A DNA stretch of 64,000 nt, from assembly GCA_900549755.1 (NCBI GenBank), contig URPQ01000001.1, positions 1-64,000 on the forward strand, read 5' to 3'. This document shows positions 18,944-28,361 of the stretch, piece after piece. The notes under the pieces are model-generated. The model was not told the origin of the DNA, did not search any database, and worked only from the letters and a program-made list of their open reading frames with translations. Source of the stretch: an uncultured Oscillospiraceae bacterium (GTDB lineage Bacteria; Bacillota; Clostridia; Oscillospirales; Acutalibacteraceae). The position numbers were made by a program, and so were the translations under genes. How positions within the stretch are numbered: position 1 is the first letter of the stretch; every line of letters begins with the position of its first letter.

Positions 18944-19687
18944 TTACACGCCGCCGAATCGGCGGTTACGGTGATTAAAGTCCTCTATTGCTTTATCAAG
19001 CTGCTTCGGGGTAAAATCGGGCCACAGAATATCCGAAAACCAGTATTCCGCATAAGCCGATTGCCACAAAAGGTAGTTTGAGGTTCTGTATTCTCCGCTC
19101 GGTCTTATAATAAAATCGGGGTCGGGCATACCCGCGGTGTATAAATTATCCGATATAAGCTGTTCGGTTATATCGGTTTCGGGTATTCCCGCGGCAATAA
19201 TTTTTTTAACCGCGTGTACTATTTCATCCCGTCCGCCGTAATTTATGGCAATATTAAGGTTTAAGCCCGTGGCGTCCTTTGAGCCGTCCTCGTTTTTAAG
19301 CATAAGCGCCTTAATATCGTCTGCAAGGGGTGTTCGGTCGCCCAAAAAGCGCACCTTTATGTTCTCGTCCTTAAAATTTTCCGCGTCCTTCAAATAGTCG
19401 CGCAAAAGGTTCATTATGCCGTCTACTTCTTCTTTCGGGCGTTTCCAGTTCTCGGTTGAGAAAGCGTAAACGGTTAAGTATTCAAGCCCTATTTTATTGC
19501 AGTAGCGCGCTATTGTCTTAAAGGTTTTAGCGCCCGATACATGCCCTGCCGAGCGCGGCAGCCCGCGCTTTTTTGCCCACCTGCCGTTGCCGTCCATAAC
19601 AATTGCAATATGGCGCGGCAGCGTGCGCGCAGTATTTTCTTTTTTGCCGAACAGACCCAATTTTTCACCTGCTTTAAATGCGGGCAT
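18944..19687 (-). CDS. uppS: Undecaprenyl diphosphate synthase
   Basis: 247-residue cis-prenyltransferase that extends farnesyl diphosphate to undecaprenyl diphosphate, the lipid carrier for peptidoglycan and surface glycans. It shows IAIVMDGNGRWAKKRG (catalytic Asp), SAGH, YAFSTENWKRP and the C-terminal RPSGEYRTSNYLLWQ. It is preceded by frr and followed by cdsA. Confidence 0.97.
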   Translation of the reverse strand: MPAFKAGEKLGLFGKKENTARTLPRHIAIVMDGNGRWAKKRGLPRSAGHVSGAKTFKTIARYCNKIGLEYLTVYAFSTENWKRPKEEVDGIMNLLRDYLKDAENFKDENIKVRFLGDRTPLADDIKALMLKNEDGSKDATGLNLNIAINYGGRDEIVHAVKKIIAAGIPETDITEQLISDNLYTAGMPDPDFIIRPSGEYRTSNYLLWQSAYAEYWFSDILWPDFTPKQLDKAIEDFNHRNRRFGGV

Positions 19688-19708
19688 TAAAATATGCCCG
19701 CAAAAGTA

Positions 19709-20263
19709 TTATATTTCCATTATTTCCTTTTCTTTAAGAGACGCCAGATCGTCAATTTCCTTGCAGAATTTATCGGTTAAATTCTGAATTTTCTTTTCGC
19801 CGTCGGCAACGTCGTCCTCGGTTATTGTGTTCGCCTTTTTAAGCGCTTTCAGCTTTTCAATCGCGTCGCGGCGGGTGTTGCGTATTGCCACCTTGTTTTC
19901 CTCGGCTGCTTTGCGCACCTCCTTAACAATATCCTTGCGGCGTTCCTCTGTAAGCGGGGGGAAGGAAAGGCGTATAACCCTGCCGTCGTTCTGCGGGTTT
20001 ATACCTATGTCGGAGGTTAAAATTGCCTTTTCAATATCCTTTAGGGTGGTGGCGTCCCACGGCTGAATCATTAAAATGCGCGGCTCGGGAACAGATACCG
20101 CCGCCATTTGCTGTATCGGCGTCGGGCAGCCGTAATAATCCACCGTAACGCGGTCAAGCACCGAGACGTTCGCTCTGCCCGCTCTTATCGACTTATAGTC
20201 CCTTTCAAGCACGGCAACGGTTTTATTCATTTTTTCCTCGGTATTTTTAAGTAACTCTTTCAT
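19709..20263 (-). CDS. frr: Ribosome recycling factor
   Basis: 184-residue factor that splits post-termination ribosomes with EF-G. It shows DRVTVDYYGCPTPIQQMA, the RPW-like IQPWD segment and the basic C-terminal helix. An in-frame TTG lies two codons upstream, but the ATG at 20263 is preferred because AAGGAGA then sits nine bases away, whereas it would be only four from the TTG. It follows pyrH by 24 bases. Confidence 0.96.
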   Translation of the reverse strand: MKELLKNTEEKMNKTVAVLERDYKSIRAGRANVSVLDRVTVDYYGCPTPIQQMAAVSVPEPRILMIQPWDATTLKDIEKAILTSDIGINPQNDGRVIRLSFPPLTEERRKDIVKEVRKAAEENKVAIRNTRRDAIEKLKALKKANTITEDDVADGEKKIQNLTDKFCKEIDDLASLKEKEIMEI

Positions 20264-20287
20264 AAACAAAATCTCCTTACTACTATA

Positions 20288-20992
20288 TTATTTAACAATT
20301 GTTCCGATATGCTCGCCTGTTATCGCTTTAACTATATTATGCGGGTCGTTAAGGTTGAAAACGAGTATTTCAATACTGTTGTCCATACAAAGCGAGGCGG
20401 CGGTGCTGTCCATAACGTGCAATCCGTCCTTCAATACGTCTATATGCGAGAGTGTGTCATATTTCTTAGCCTCGGGGTTGAGCTTGGGGTCGCTGTCGTA
20501 AACGCCGTCAACATTGGTTGCCTTAAATATTACGTCCGCCCCTATTTCGGCAGCGCGCAAAGCCGCGGCGGTATCGGTCGAGAAGAACGGGTTGCCCGTG
20601 CCGCAGCCGAAAATTACCACTCTGCCCTTTTCAAGGTGCCTTACCGCCTTATTGCGAATATAAGGCTCGGCTATCTGCCGCATTTCAATGGCAGTCTGAA
20701 CGCGCGCAGTGACGCCCAACTGCTCAAGTGCGTCGGCAAGCGCCAGCGCATTTATAGAGGTTGCAAGCATACCCATATGGTCGGCTCTGGTCCTGTCCAT
20801 TTTGCCGCTGGAGCGCCCGCGCCAGAAGTTTCCGCCGCCCACAACAATGGCAACCTCAACCCCCATATCCACACATTCCTTAACGCTTGCGCACACCTCA
20901 AGCACCTTGTCAAAATCAATTCCCACGCCCTTTTCGCCGGCAAGCACCTCACCGCTGAGCTTTAAAAGTATACGTTTATAAACAGGTTTCAT
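20288..20992 (-). CDS. pyrH: UMP kinase
   Basis: 234-residue bacterial UMP kinase of the amino-acid-kinase fold: N-terminal [15 protein letters not shown], and the C-terminal uridylate site near [11 protein letters not shown]. It is the first gene of the operon running to polC. The tsf and rpsB genes that often precede pyrH are not in this window. The promoter is at 21039-21067. Confidence 0.97.
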   Translation of the reverse strand: MKPVYKRILLKLSGEVLAGEKGVGIDFDKVLEVCASVKECVDMGVEVAIVVGGGNFWRGRSSGKMDRTRADHMGMLATSINALALADALEQLGVTARVQTAIEMRQIAEPYIRNKAVRHLEKGRVVIFGCGTGNPFFSTDTAAALRAAEIGADVIFKATNVDGVYDSDPKLNPEAKKYDTLSHIDVLKDGLHVMDSTAASLCMDNSIEILVFNLNDPHNIVKAITGEHIGTIVK

Positions 20993-21038
20993 ATTGTATT
21001 ATCTCCGTTCCGCCGTACAGCAATATATTATCAAATTT

Positions 21039-21067
21039 ATTTTACAATAACCGCCCCGTAAAGTCAA
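21039..21067 (-). promoter_or_regulatory. Promoter of the pyrH-polC operon
   Basis: Minus strand TTGACT (21062-21067), 17-base spacer, TAAAAT (21039-21044), about 45 bases before the pyrH start. Confidence 0.7.
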
Positions 21068-21107
21068 TTGCCAATATGTAAATTTTAAGAAGTTGCGCGC
21101 TTTGATT

Positions 21108-21386
21108 TTACATATCGCAATTAAACTCTATTTCTTCTTCCTCTGCCGCCTCTTTAAAGGTTTCGATTATTTTCAAAACATTTTCCTTTAAATTTTCTGC
21201 CGCCTTGGTTTCAGGCTTAAATATCACAGTTATACTGACAGGCGTTTCTATAAAACCTGTCAGCATATCCCATAAAGCGCTTAAATTGTTGCCGTACCAT
21301 TCGGGCAGTTTCAACTTTTCTTTCATTTCATTATGTAAATCCATAGGATATTTGCATAATGAAAAATCCACAACAATATTTTTCAT
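21108..21386 (-). CDS. Barstar-like ribonuclease inhibitor family protein
   Basis: 92-residue acidic protein of the barstar fold. The family pattern LHNEMKEKLKLPEWYGNNLSALWDMLTG is split here as LHNEMKEKLKLPEWYG (about 17-32) and NNLSALWDMLTG (about 33-44). Barstar binds and blocks the secreted RNase barnase. No barnase or other toxin gene is adjacent, so this is an orphan immunity-type protein or a housekeeping YhcO-like homologue. It is separated from pyrH by 115 bases and could use its own promoter. Confidence 0.85.
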   Translation of the reverse strand: MKNIVVDFSLCKYPMDLHNEMKEKLKLPEWYGNNLSALWDMLTGFIETPVSITVIFKPETKAAENLKENVLKIIETFKEAAEEEEIEFNCDM

Positions 21387-21523
21387 ACTCTTCTCCTTGG
21401 CAATATAATTATACCTTATATTCCGCCCAATGACAATTAAATATTTCTGTGTTGAATTTTAAAGAATAGTATACAAGCAGGCATACATATTCTTTATTAG
21501 AAAACAAAAGGGAGACCGTTAAA

Positions 21524-22282
21524 ATGAGATTTCTTATAATAACCAAAAAACAGCTTATGCTCGGCATATGCGCGCTTATTGCGGTAATCGCCGTTGTAAT
21601 AGGCTCTGCAACCGCATTTGCCGGAAACGACCGAAAGCTGCCTATCTACTGCGTTGAAACCGAGAAAAAGCAAATTGCGATTTCATTTGACGCAGCTTGG
21701 GGCAACGACGACACTCAAACGCTTATAGATATTTTAAAGGAGTACAACGTACCCGCGACGTTTTTCGTTGTCGGCTCGTGGGTGGATAAATACCCCGAAT
21801 CTGTCAAGGCGCTTTCCGACGCGGGACATCAGGTGCAAAATCATTCCAACACCCACCCGCATATGCCGCAATTATCAAAGCAGCAAATGCGTGATGAACT
21901 TGAAAGCTGCAACAGCAAAATAAAGACGATTACGGGCGTTTGCCCCACGCTTTTGCGCCCGCCCTACGGCGATTACGACAACGCGCTTATAGAAACGGTA
22001 GACAGCATTAATATGAAAACTATACAGTGGTCGGTTGACAGTCTTGACTGGAAAGACAGCGCCACCCCCGACAGTATTTTTAAAAGAGTCACAAGCAATG
22101 TAACAAACGGCAGTATAGTCCTTTTTCACAACGACGCCGACCACACCCCCGAGGCGCTGCCCGGTATACTTAAATGCCTAAAGGAGCAGGGCTATGAATT
22201 TGTGTTTATAAGTGACCTTATTTTAAAGGATAACTACACAATAGACCATACCGGCAAGCAGTGCCCCGCCGCAGCCGAATAA
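21524..22282 (+). CDS. PdaB-like polysaccharide deacetylase (sporulation type)
   Basis: 252-residue extracytoplasmic NodB-domain protein with an N-terminal membrane anchor (about 10-35). The motif ISFDAAWGNDDT replaces the usual TFDDG, as in the PdaB subgroup linked to spore cortex formation. HSNTHPHM supplies zinc ligands and LLRPPYGDYD the third motif. Activity is likely on peptidoglycan or a related glycan. GGGAGA precedes the ATG. It is a single gene, and no sporulation sigma promoter could be assigned with confidence. Confidence 0.88.
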   Translation: MRFLIITKKQLMLGICALIAVIAVVIGSATAFAGNDRKLPIYCVETEKKQIAISFDAAWGNDDTQTLIDILKEYNVPATFFVVGSWVDKYPESVKALSDAGHQVQNHSNTHPHMPQLSKQQMRDELESCNSKIKTITGVCPTLLRPPYGDYDNALIETVDSINMKTIQWSVDSLDWKDSATPDSIFKRVTSNVTNGSIVLFHNDADHTPEALPGILKCLKEQGYEFVFISDLILKDNYTIDHTGKQCPAAAE

Positions 22283-22305
22283 TTAAAAAACACCCTTTCG
22301 GGTGC
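22281..22305 (-). terminator. Short terminator-like hairpin facing left
   Basis: CACCC/GGGTG stem with TTTC loop, followed on the minus strand by six T. It is placed to stop leftward transcription before it enters the deacetylase gene. Confidence 0.6.
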
Positions 22306-22339
22306 TTGACAAATTTGAAAACTATAATATAGGTGAAAT

Positions 22340-22453
22340 GAAAAATCGCCTCCATTGTCCTAAATGGAGCCGGATCATACTCCGGTTCACGCTGCGCCTG
22401 CCTAATATAAAAGAGAAACACAGCCGGAATATAAACTGTGTTCCTCTTTTTTT
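22340..22453 (+). ncRNA. Candidate small structured RNA
   Basis: No convincing coding frame lies here. Three hairpins follow one another: CTCCATT/AATGGAG, CCGGA/TCCGG, and a terminal 15-bp stem (22409-22423 with 22436-22450) with a run of T to 22453 that looks like an intrinsic terminator. A TTGACA at 22306 and an AT-rich TATAAT/TATAGG stretch at 22323-22332 could supply a promoter, but spacing is not ideal. It does not match 6S, SRP or RNase P RNA by eye. Confidence 0.4.
22409..22453 (+). terminator. Intrinsic terminator ending the candidate RNA
   Basis: 15-bp stem (22409-22423/22436-22450) followed by consecutive T on the plus strand. It is unrelated to the flanking coding genes. Confidence 0.75.
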
Positions 22454-22609
22454 AAAAGGCGTCCTGAACCTTTAATTCTATTATAATACAAAATTTCAAT
22501 TTGTTAAGTAGAATTATAAGATTTTTTGGAATATTTTGGAGTTATTTCTGCATTATGCTATATGAGCATAAAATCAGGTGAATTTTAAACCCAAACAAAC
22601 CCTATTATT

Positions 22610-22815
22610 ACCCGGTGCTTGCCGTGATACTATTGCCCTGCCGCCCTTTGGTGAAGGCTGCTCCCCACAGTATGGAAAGATAACTATTTTGTCTCCCTCT
22701 GAAGAGGGTGCATGTGTCCGGTGGACACCTTTGCCAAAGCAGAAGCACCGACCGAGGCGGCAGCCGAGACGGTAGATTTGCCATAGGCAAAGACGAAGGG
22801 GTTGTTAGAAACCAT
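22610..22815. repeat. Decayed palindromic intergenic element (MITE-like)
   Basis: GC-richer block inside AT-rich DNA with nested inverted repeats: CGGTGCTT and GCCGCC on the left mirrored by AAGCACCG and GGCGGC on the right, plus local palindromes GTGTCC/GGACAC, CCCTC/GAGGG and TTTGCC/GGCAAA. The style resembles high-copy palindromic repeats of gut Clostridia genomes. It holds no gene. The rest of 22454-22858 is featureless AT-rich DNA. Confidence 0.45.
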
Positions 22816-22858
22816 ACGGTACTTTGAAACAAAAATTGGGATATTTCCACCCTATCCG

Positions 22859-24187
22859 CTACTTTAAATTTTCAATCTCGAATAATATTTTCTCACGGAC
22901 ATTTTGTATTTTTTGCATTTTACGCTCCTCAGTGCAACTATAGCCATCATAATCAGGACATCTTTCAAGATGAATACATTCAGGGTATAGCGGGCATGTT
23001 TGACAAATTTCATCACGTGCGCTTAAAGCCTTCCATACAGTAATATTTTCTTTTTTAATATTAGAATCATAAATATTTCCCCAGTAGCCACTATCCAAAC
23101 AATGGTCGCATTTACCAAGGTTGCCATCGGGTAATATTGTAGTACTTGAATTCGCATCAGCCAGACAGGAATAATATTTAAATGTTCTTCTTAATTTCTT
23201 TTTAGAGTTTAAGCCGTAATTCCTAATTTTATCTTCCAACTCAGTAAGTTTATTCGTGAGTTCCTCTATTTCTGATTCATTTCTTTTTTTTGCTTTTCGA
23301 GAATCATATAAAAGAAATACATAAACACTTAAAAGAGATTTATTATCTGCAAATTCGGTATTGAGGTAATCTATCAGTTCGGATAAATCATTCTTATTAT
23401 GTTCATCAAGATTTAAGCGTATAGAGACCTTGATTCCTGCTGATAATAACAATTTTATGTTTCTAATCACACGTTCAAACGGATTGGGATCCTCATGTAT
23501 ATAATTCTTAATTCGATTATATACCCTTTCCGTACCGTCCAGTGTGATTTGTACCTTATACAAATTCCAATTATTTCTCGCTTTATCTATTAAATCTTGA
23601 TCAAATAAATACCCGTTTGAAATCATCCATGACTTATATACAGCATTATTTGCTTTTAAAAAATTAAATATTGTATCAATAGCAGCTATGTTACACAGTG
23701 GCTCACCACCGAATAATTGAATTGTGATATCGTGACCCTTTGATTTATCTATCATAAAACGGGCAACATCAACTGCTGTGTCATTGGACATTATTTTCTT
23801 TTGAGCTTGCCTTTCAAAGCAATAAAAACATCTGGCATTACAATCTGTTGTCGGAAAGACAATAAAATTGTTTATATAATTTTGTCGCATAATCAATGAA
23901 TACAAATTATAAATTTGCTCATAAAACTTTATATCATTAAATTTTTCCGGTACAAGAATCCAATTTTTAATTAAAAAGTCATATGTTTCTCTGTGTTTAG
24001 TTAAATTATTGTATTCATCTTTATCAAGTAAAACCATTTGACGTGTTAAGCTATTAAAAAGAACAATACTATCCCCTACCTCAGAAACAATTATAAATTG
24101 TATAAGTCGAAATTTTTCTTCATTCAAAATTCTTTGTTCTGATAATAAGGCGTATATTTCCGGTGGAATTTTACAAATCTCTTTCAC
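22859..24187 (-). CDS. Radical SAM/SPASM peptide maturase
   Basis: 442-residue enzyme of the peptide-modifying radical SAM/SPASM class. The N-terminal 100 residues resemble a peptide-recognition (RRE/PqqD-like) region. The radical SAM cluster motif is CNARCFYC (Cys116, 120, 123), followed by LFGGEP for SAM binding. The C-terminal SPASM-type Cys array (CDHC, CQTCPLYPEC, CPDYDGYSC) would bind auxiliary [4Fe-4S] clusters. A 32-codon candidate substrate lies 66 bases upstream, with a terminator hairpin between them. Base composition is clearly more AT-rich than the surrounding housekeeping genes, suggesting acquisition. The chemistry (thioether, cyclophane or other crosslink) cannot be read from sequence. 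Confidence 0.9.
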   Translation of the reverse strand: MKEICKIPPEIYALLSEQRILNEEKFRLIQFIIVSEVGDSIVLFNSLTRQMVLLDKDEYNNLTKHRETYDFLIKNWILVPEKFNDIKFYEQIYNLYSLIMRQNYINNFIVFPTTDCNARCFYCFERQAQKKIMSNDTAVDVARFMIDKSKGHDITIQLFGGEPLCNIAAIDTIFNFLKANNAVYKSWMISNGYLFDQDLIDKARNNWNLYKVQITLDGTERVYNRIKNYIHEDPNPFERVIRNIKLLLSAGIKVSIRLNLDEHNKNDLSELIDYLNTEFADNKSLLSVYVFLLYDSRKAKKRNESEIEELTNKLTELEDKIRNYGLNSKKKLRRTFKYYSCLADANSSTTILPDGNLGKCDHCLDSGYWGNIYDSNIKKENITVWKALSARDEICQTCPLYPECIHLERCPDYDGYSCTEERKMQKIQNVREKILFEIENLK

Positions 24188-24211
24188 TTACATAAACTCC
24201 ATTATTGTTAA

Positions 24212-24245
24212 TTAAAAGCGGTCACTCTTAAGTGACCGCTTTTAA
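24212..24245 (-). terminator. Terminator/attenuator between precursor peptide and maturase
   Basis: 15-bp perfect stem (24212-24226/24231-24245) with CTTA loop and a TTTT tail on the minus strand. This arrangement in RiPP operons gives abundant precursor and limited enzyme by partial readthrough. Confidence 0.8.
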
Positions 24246-24253
24246 ATTGAACT

Positions 24254-24352
24254 TTAGTCTAAATCGCCTTCAACTTCGCATGTGTACGATGTAGCAACCA
24301 CATCATTGCAATTCAAATCAACGATATCAACATATGCCTTTTCAAATTTCAT
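24254..24352 (-). CDS. Candidate RiPP precursor peptide, 32 residues
   Basis: ATG at 24352 to TAA at 24254, with a good ribosome site (AGGTGGTGAG) seven bases upstream. The peptide begins MKFEKAYVDIVDLNC, continues NDVVATSYTC and ends EVEGDLD. Cys15 and Cys25 are the only cysteines. The N-terminus has the charged/hydrophobic alternation and the DVVATS stretch seen in leader-like regions of many small clostridial peptides (from memory, not a search). It is directly upstream of the radical SAM/SPASM gene in the same orientation, with an attenuator between them. It could instead be a small unmodified protein. Confidence 0.75.
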   Translation of the reverse strand: MKFEKAYVDIVDLNCNDVVATSYTCEVEGDLD

Positions 24353-24385
24353 TATTCTCACCACCTATATTATAATGAAAACATA

Positions 24386-25914
24386 TTAAGAAAAGCGAAC
24401 AACAGCAGCATCACCATACGCAATCATTGCTGTATAGAAATCAGTATATTTTGTTTCAGTAGGATGCTTGGCAATTTGTCCAGCAGCATACGATTCTATA
24501 GAATAGGTTCTTGTTACTGAAATTTGTTCATCACCATTATAAAGTGCAATTGTAAGGGCAGATGAAAGTTCTGTAGACTTTAAATCTCTGCAATACGCAT
24601 AATAATAACCATTTGCCTTTAACTCAAAGTTAGAGCCGTTATATACCAATTCTTTTGAACCATACGAAATAACAAATTTTAAATTGTTAATATCATAGCT
24701 AGCAACATCCGCTGATTTAACCGCGCAAACCAATTCTATCATGTCGGTGCAATTAACAGTATTGCTTATAGAAATCCCGGTGCCAGCCTTGTTATCAATT
24801 GAAACTGGTGTTCTGGGGTTGCAGTAGCATACTCAGCAATATAAGCAGCTACACTTTCATATTCATTAACTAAAGCATCCAGTCTGTAGCCACTTCCAAA
24901 GAACTTCTGAGCCTCTGCGCCATAATTCAAGACACGAGCAAGGAGAGTTTTTTGAGCTACAGATGCACTTGTCTTAGTAAACTGACTTGCACAATAATTC
25001 AGCACACAAGTAGTGTATGCATTTGAAGACACGTAAATCTCATTATTATCAGCATCTACACCGTGGACCTTAAACTCAATTTTATCGCCATACTGACGTG
25101 CGTCAAAGCCTTTGAATACAAATCTGTATCTTTTTGCTCCACCTAATGTTACCGGAGTCATAGATTCAACATTAACTTTGTCTTCTACATATTTTAAAGT
25201 ACCGTTGGAATAATCCTCTTTCTTTGCAGAAAGGTACAAATTAGAGCAGGATGCCCACTGTTCATTATAAAGAACATAAACATTTATGCTAAGTGTGCTT
25301 TCAAATGATACAGATTGGTTAAATTTTGCTTCTAATTCAACCGGCGCAACTGTATTCTTAACAACTACATTAGAATTTCTAAAATCAATGGTGTTTACCC
25401 AAGCCTCGCCCTGATCAGCAGCAGTAGCAGTAACATTAACCGCATAATTACCATCGGCAGTACCATCAGCTATTTTAACGCTGAAAGTAAGCGTGAGCGA
25501 AGGAGTATGCTCATCATATGTATTATCGGATTTAACAAAGTTAAGAATATTAACATCTGCAACAGTAGTTACACCTGTGTTTGTGTCAATGCTCTTTTTG
25601 AACTGGAAGTTTTCGCCTTCGGCAACATCAGTATCAAATTTGACCGGCTTACCACGTGTAACATCATACATAGATACAACCGTAAGTTCCTTAGCAAATG
25701 TGAACTTAACATGGTGTGCACAAATGCCTTCAATGTTTTGCAGCTTAGCGGTTACGGTTACGGTTTCGCCCGCTTTGCCTTCTGCTCCTACCATTTCATA
25801 AATGGGGGTGGTTGTCTCGTCTGCGGCTGATACGGTCAGGCAACCTACGAGTGCGGTTAAGCAAAGGGCTGCCGAAAGTACAAGCGCAAGAGACTTTTTG
25901 AAAATCTTTTCCAT
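24386..25914 (-). pseudogene. Secreted cohesin-domain protein, apparent frameshift
   Basis: Start ATG at 25914 behind TTAGGAGAAAAG. A signal peptide (about residues 1-30, ending VSAAD) leads to a cohesin-like beta-sandwich (about 35-190, with AGETVTVTAKLQNIEGI and LTLTFSVKIADGTADGNYAV) and a C-terminal region without a family I can name. The frame ends early at 24766, but the protein clearly continues in another frame: the run TPVSIDNKAGTG links to 24386-24742, ending AMIAYGDAAVVRFS. Restoring one base in the four-base G run at 24825-24828 (plus strand) rejoins the frames. The whole would be about 509 residues. Either a recent mutation, phase variation or a sequence error. The precursor gene follows 33 bases later. 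Confidence 0.8.
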
Positions 25915-26012
25915 ATCTTTTCTCCTAACCGGCTTTCGCCATAAATATTTATACGCCGCCTTTCGGCGCCGCTTACCGCAAGCGGCAATGCCACGTTCAG
26001 CCACTAACGGTT
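25915..26012 (-). promoter_or_regulatory. Structured 5' leader of the cohesin-domain gene
   Basis: About 97 nt between the predicted start site and the ATG holds three stacked hairpins with small loops (GCCGC/GCGGC, GCCGAAAGGC, GGCGAAAGCC); the last lies next to the ribosome site. The c-di-GMP signature GACGCAAAGC is absent, so no known riboswitch class is assigned. Confidence 0.4.
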
Positions 26013-26018
26013 TTCTTC

Positions 26019-26047
26019 ATTTTATCATTAAAATAAATCTTTGTCAA
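26019..26047 (-). promoter_or_regulatory. Strong promoter of the cohesin/peptide/maturase cassette
   Basis: Minus strand TTGACA (26042-26047), 17 bases, TAAAAT (26019-26024). It is the only strong leftward promoter seen upstream of the peptide cassette. Confidence 0.8.
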
Positions 26048-26176
26048 GTCTTTAGGAGGTTAATAACCGGTCTGCGGCGGCTAAATATTCCGCCTTGTTT
26101 TTGTGCAAATAGACAAATGGCACTACCGGTTGTTTAATATGTTTTATAATATGTATAAGGAGCACAAAATATCGTA

Positions 26177-26217
26177 GGCTGACGAGAACTGAAAAGCCCG
26201 AAACGAATATTCTTGTC
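26177..26217 (+). other. Possible H-type pseudoknot in an intergenic stretch
   Basis: Between 26048 and 26394 no gene is visible. GGCT (26177-26180) can pair with AGCC (26195-26198), and GACGAGAA (26181-26188) with TTCTTGTC (26210-26217), an interleaved pseudoknot. The same stretch contains CTGACGAG and CGAAAC boxes reminiscent of a hammerhead core, but stem II is poor. The remaining bases up to 26394 hold only short TTAGATA repeats (26304-26330). Confidence 0.3.
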
Positions 26218-26371
26218 TCTTTGTATACAATTATATATTTGCTACAATAAAAAGCCAAGCATTTTTCATCGTCATTTTTCACCAACATTTGGCAATTCAG
26301 ACGTTAGATATTAGATATTAGATCTTAGACGACGGATTTCGCCGCATTTTCCGCATTACTCCCGCTGTGCT

Positions 26372-26400
26372 TTGCTTTTTTCATAAAAAAGAGTTATAAT
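26372..26400 (+). promoter_or_regulatory. Promoter of the YwlG-like gene
   Basis: TTGCTT (26372-26377), 17 bases, perfect TATAAT (26395-26400), 17 bases before the ATG. The very short leader supports initiation at 26418. Confidence 0.6.
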
Positions 26401-26417
26401 ATGTATAGGTGATAAAA

Positions 26418-26957
26418 ATGGATTATAAAAAACAGGCGTATAACGCCGCAAAAGAAATAATAGAAATTGCAAATTTAAAAGCGGGGCAAATACTGGTTGT
26501 GGGCTGCTCCACAAGCGAAATTTCAGGCGAGAAAATCGGCACCGATTCCTCCCCCGATACCGCAAAGGAGGTATTTGCGGGCATTTATGCCGCCGCCGAG
26601 GAAAAGGGAGTATTTATAGCCGCGCAGTGCTGCGAGCATTTAAACCGCGCAATAATCTGCGAGCGAAAAGCCGCGCCCTATGCCGAGCCTGTAAACGTTG
26701 TGCCGTTCCCGAAAGCCGGCGGCTCATTTGCAACAGCGGCATACGCCGCGTTTTCAGATCCGGTGGCACTTGAGGAAATAAAAGCCGACGCCGGGCTTGA
26801 TATAGGCTTTACGCTTATAGGTATGCACCTTAAAAGGGTTGCCGTGCCTGTAAGGCTTGAAAATGATTATATAGGCAAGGCGCGTGTGCTTGCGGCAAGA
26901 GTGCGCCCGAAATTTATCGGCGGGGAAAGAGCCCACTACAATAAGGATTTGCTTTAA
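26418..26957 (+). CDS. YwlG/UPF0340 family protein (TIGR01440)
   Basis: 179-residue protein of the YwlG family, function unknown. Family features seen: VVGCSTSEISGEKIGTDSS near the N-terminus, AAQCCEHLNRA in the middle, GMHLKRVAVPVR near the C-terminus. An in-frame GTG at 26409 overlaps the AGGTGAT ribosome site, so the ATG at 26418 is chosen. It is a single gene, convergent with enolase. In relatives it often lies near glyA or upp genes, which is not the case here. Confidence 0.9.
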   Translation: MDYKKQAYNAAKEIIEIANLKAGQILVVGCSTSEISGEKIGTDSSPDTAKEVFAGIYAAAEEKGVFIAAQCCEHLNRAIICERKAAPYAEPVNVVPFPKAGGSFATAAYAAFSDPVALEEIKADAGLDIGFTLIGMHLKRVAVPVRLENDYIGKARVLAARVRPKFIGGERAHYNKDLL

Positions 26958-26976
26958 TAGCTTTTATGAAATATGT

Positions 26977-27006
26977 ATGAGCGTGCCGAAAAAGCGGCAC
27001 GCTCAT
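26977..27006. terminator. Hairpin between convergent ywlG-like and eno genes
   Basis: 12-bp stem ATGAGCGTGCCG/CGGCACGCTCAT with a six-base A-rich loop. T runs are weak on both sides. Nearly the same stem recurs at 54987. Confidence 0.65.
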
Positions 27007-27014
27007 ATGCATTT

Positions 27015-28298
<1,284 letters not shown>

Positions 28299-28361
28299 TT
28301 ATATTATTTCTCCGCAATTTTCTTTTATTTAAAAAGAATTTGAAAAAATTAAAAATAACAC

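Noticed and set aside
22218..22421. 67-codon minus-strand frame
   Set aside because: Overlaps the deacetylase end and the hairpin region, without a ribosome site or family resemblance; the RNA structure explains the sequence better.
22340..22453. 6S RNA, SRP RNA or a known riboswitch
   Set aside because: None of their conserved blocks could be found by eye.
25915..26012. c-di-GMP riboswitch before the cohesin gene
   Set aside because: GAAA-capped hairpins are present, but the invariant GACGCAAAGC block is missing, unlike the clear case at 48760.
26179..26217. True hammerhead ribozyme
   Set aside because: The core boxes are present but stem II has two A-C mismatches and stem I is short; kept only as a low-confidence structured element.
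26052..26288. 78-codon minus-strand frame upstream of the cohesin gene
   Set aside because: Covers promoter and pseudoknot sequences, has rare-looking composition and no ribosome site.
26304..26330. Short TTAGATA direct repeats as a CRISPR or regulatory array
   Set aside because: Only three imperfect 7-9 base units without spacers; simple slippage is enough.
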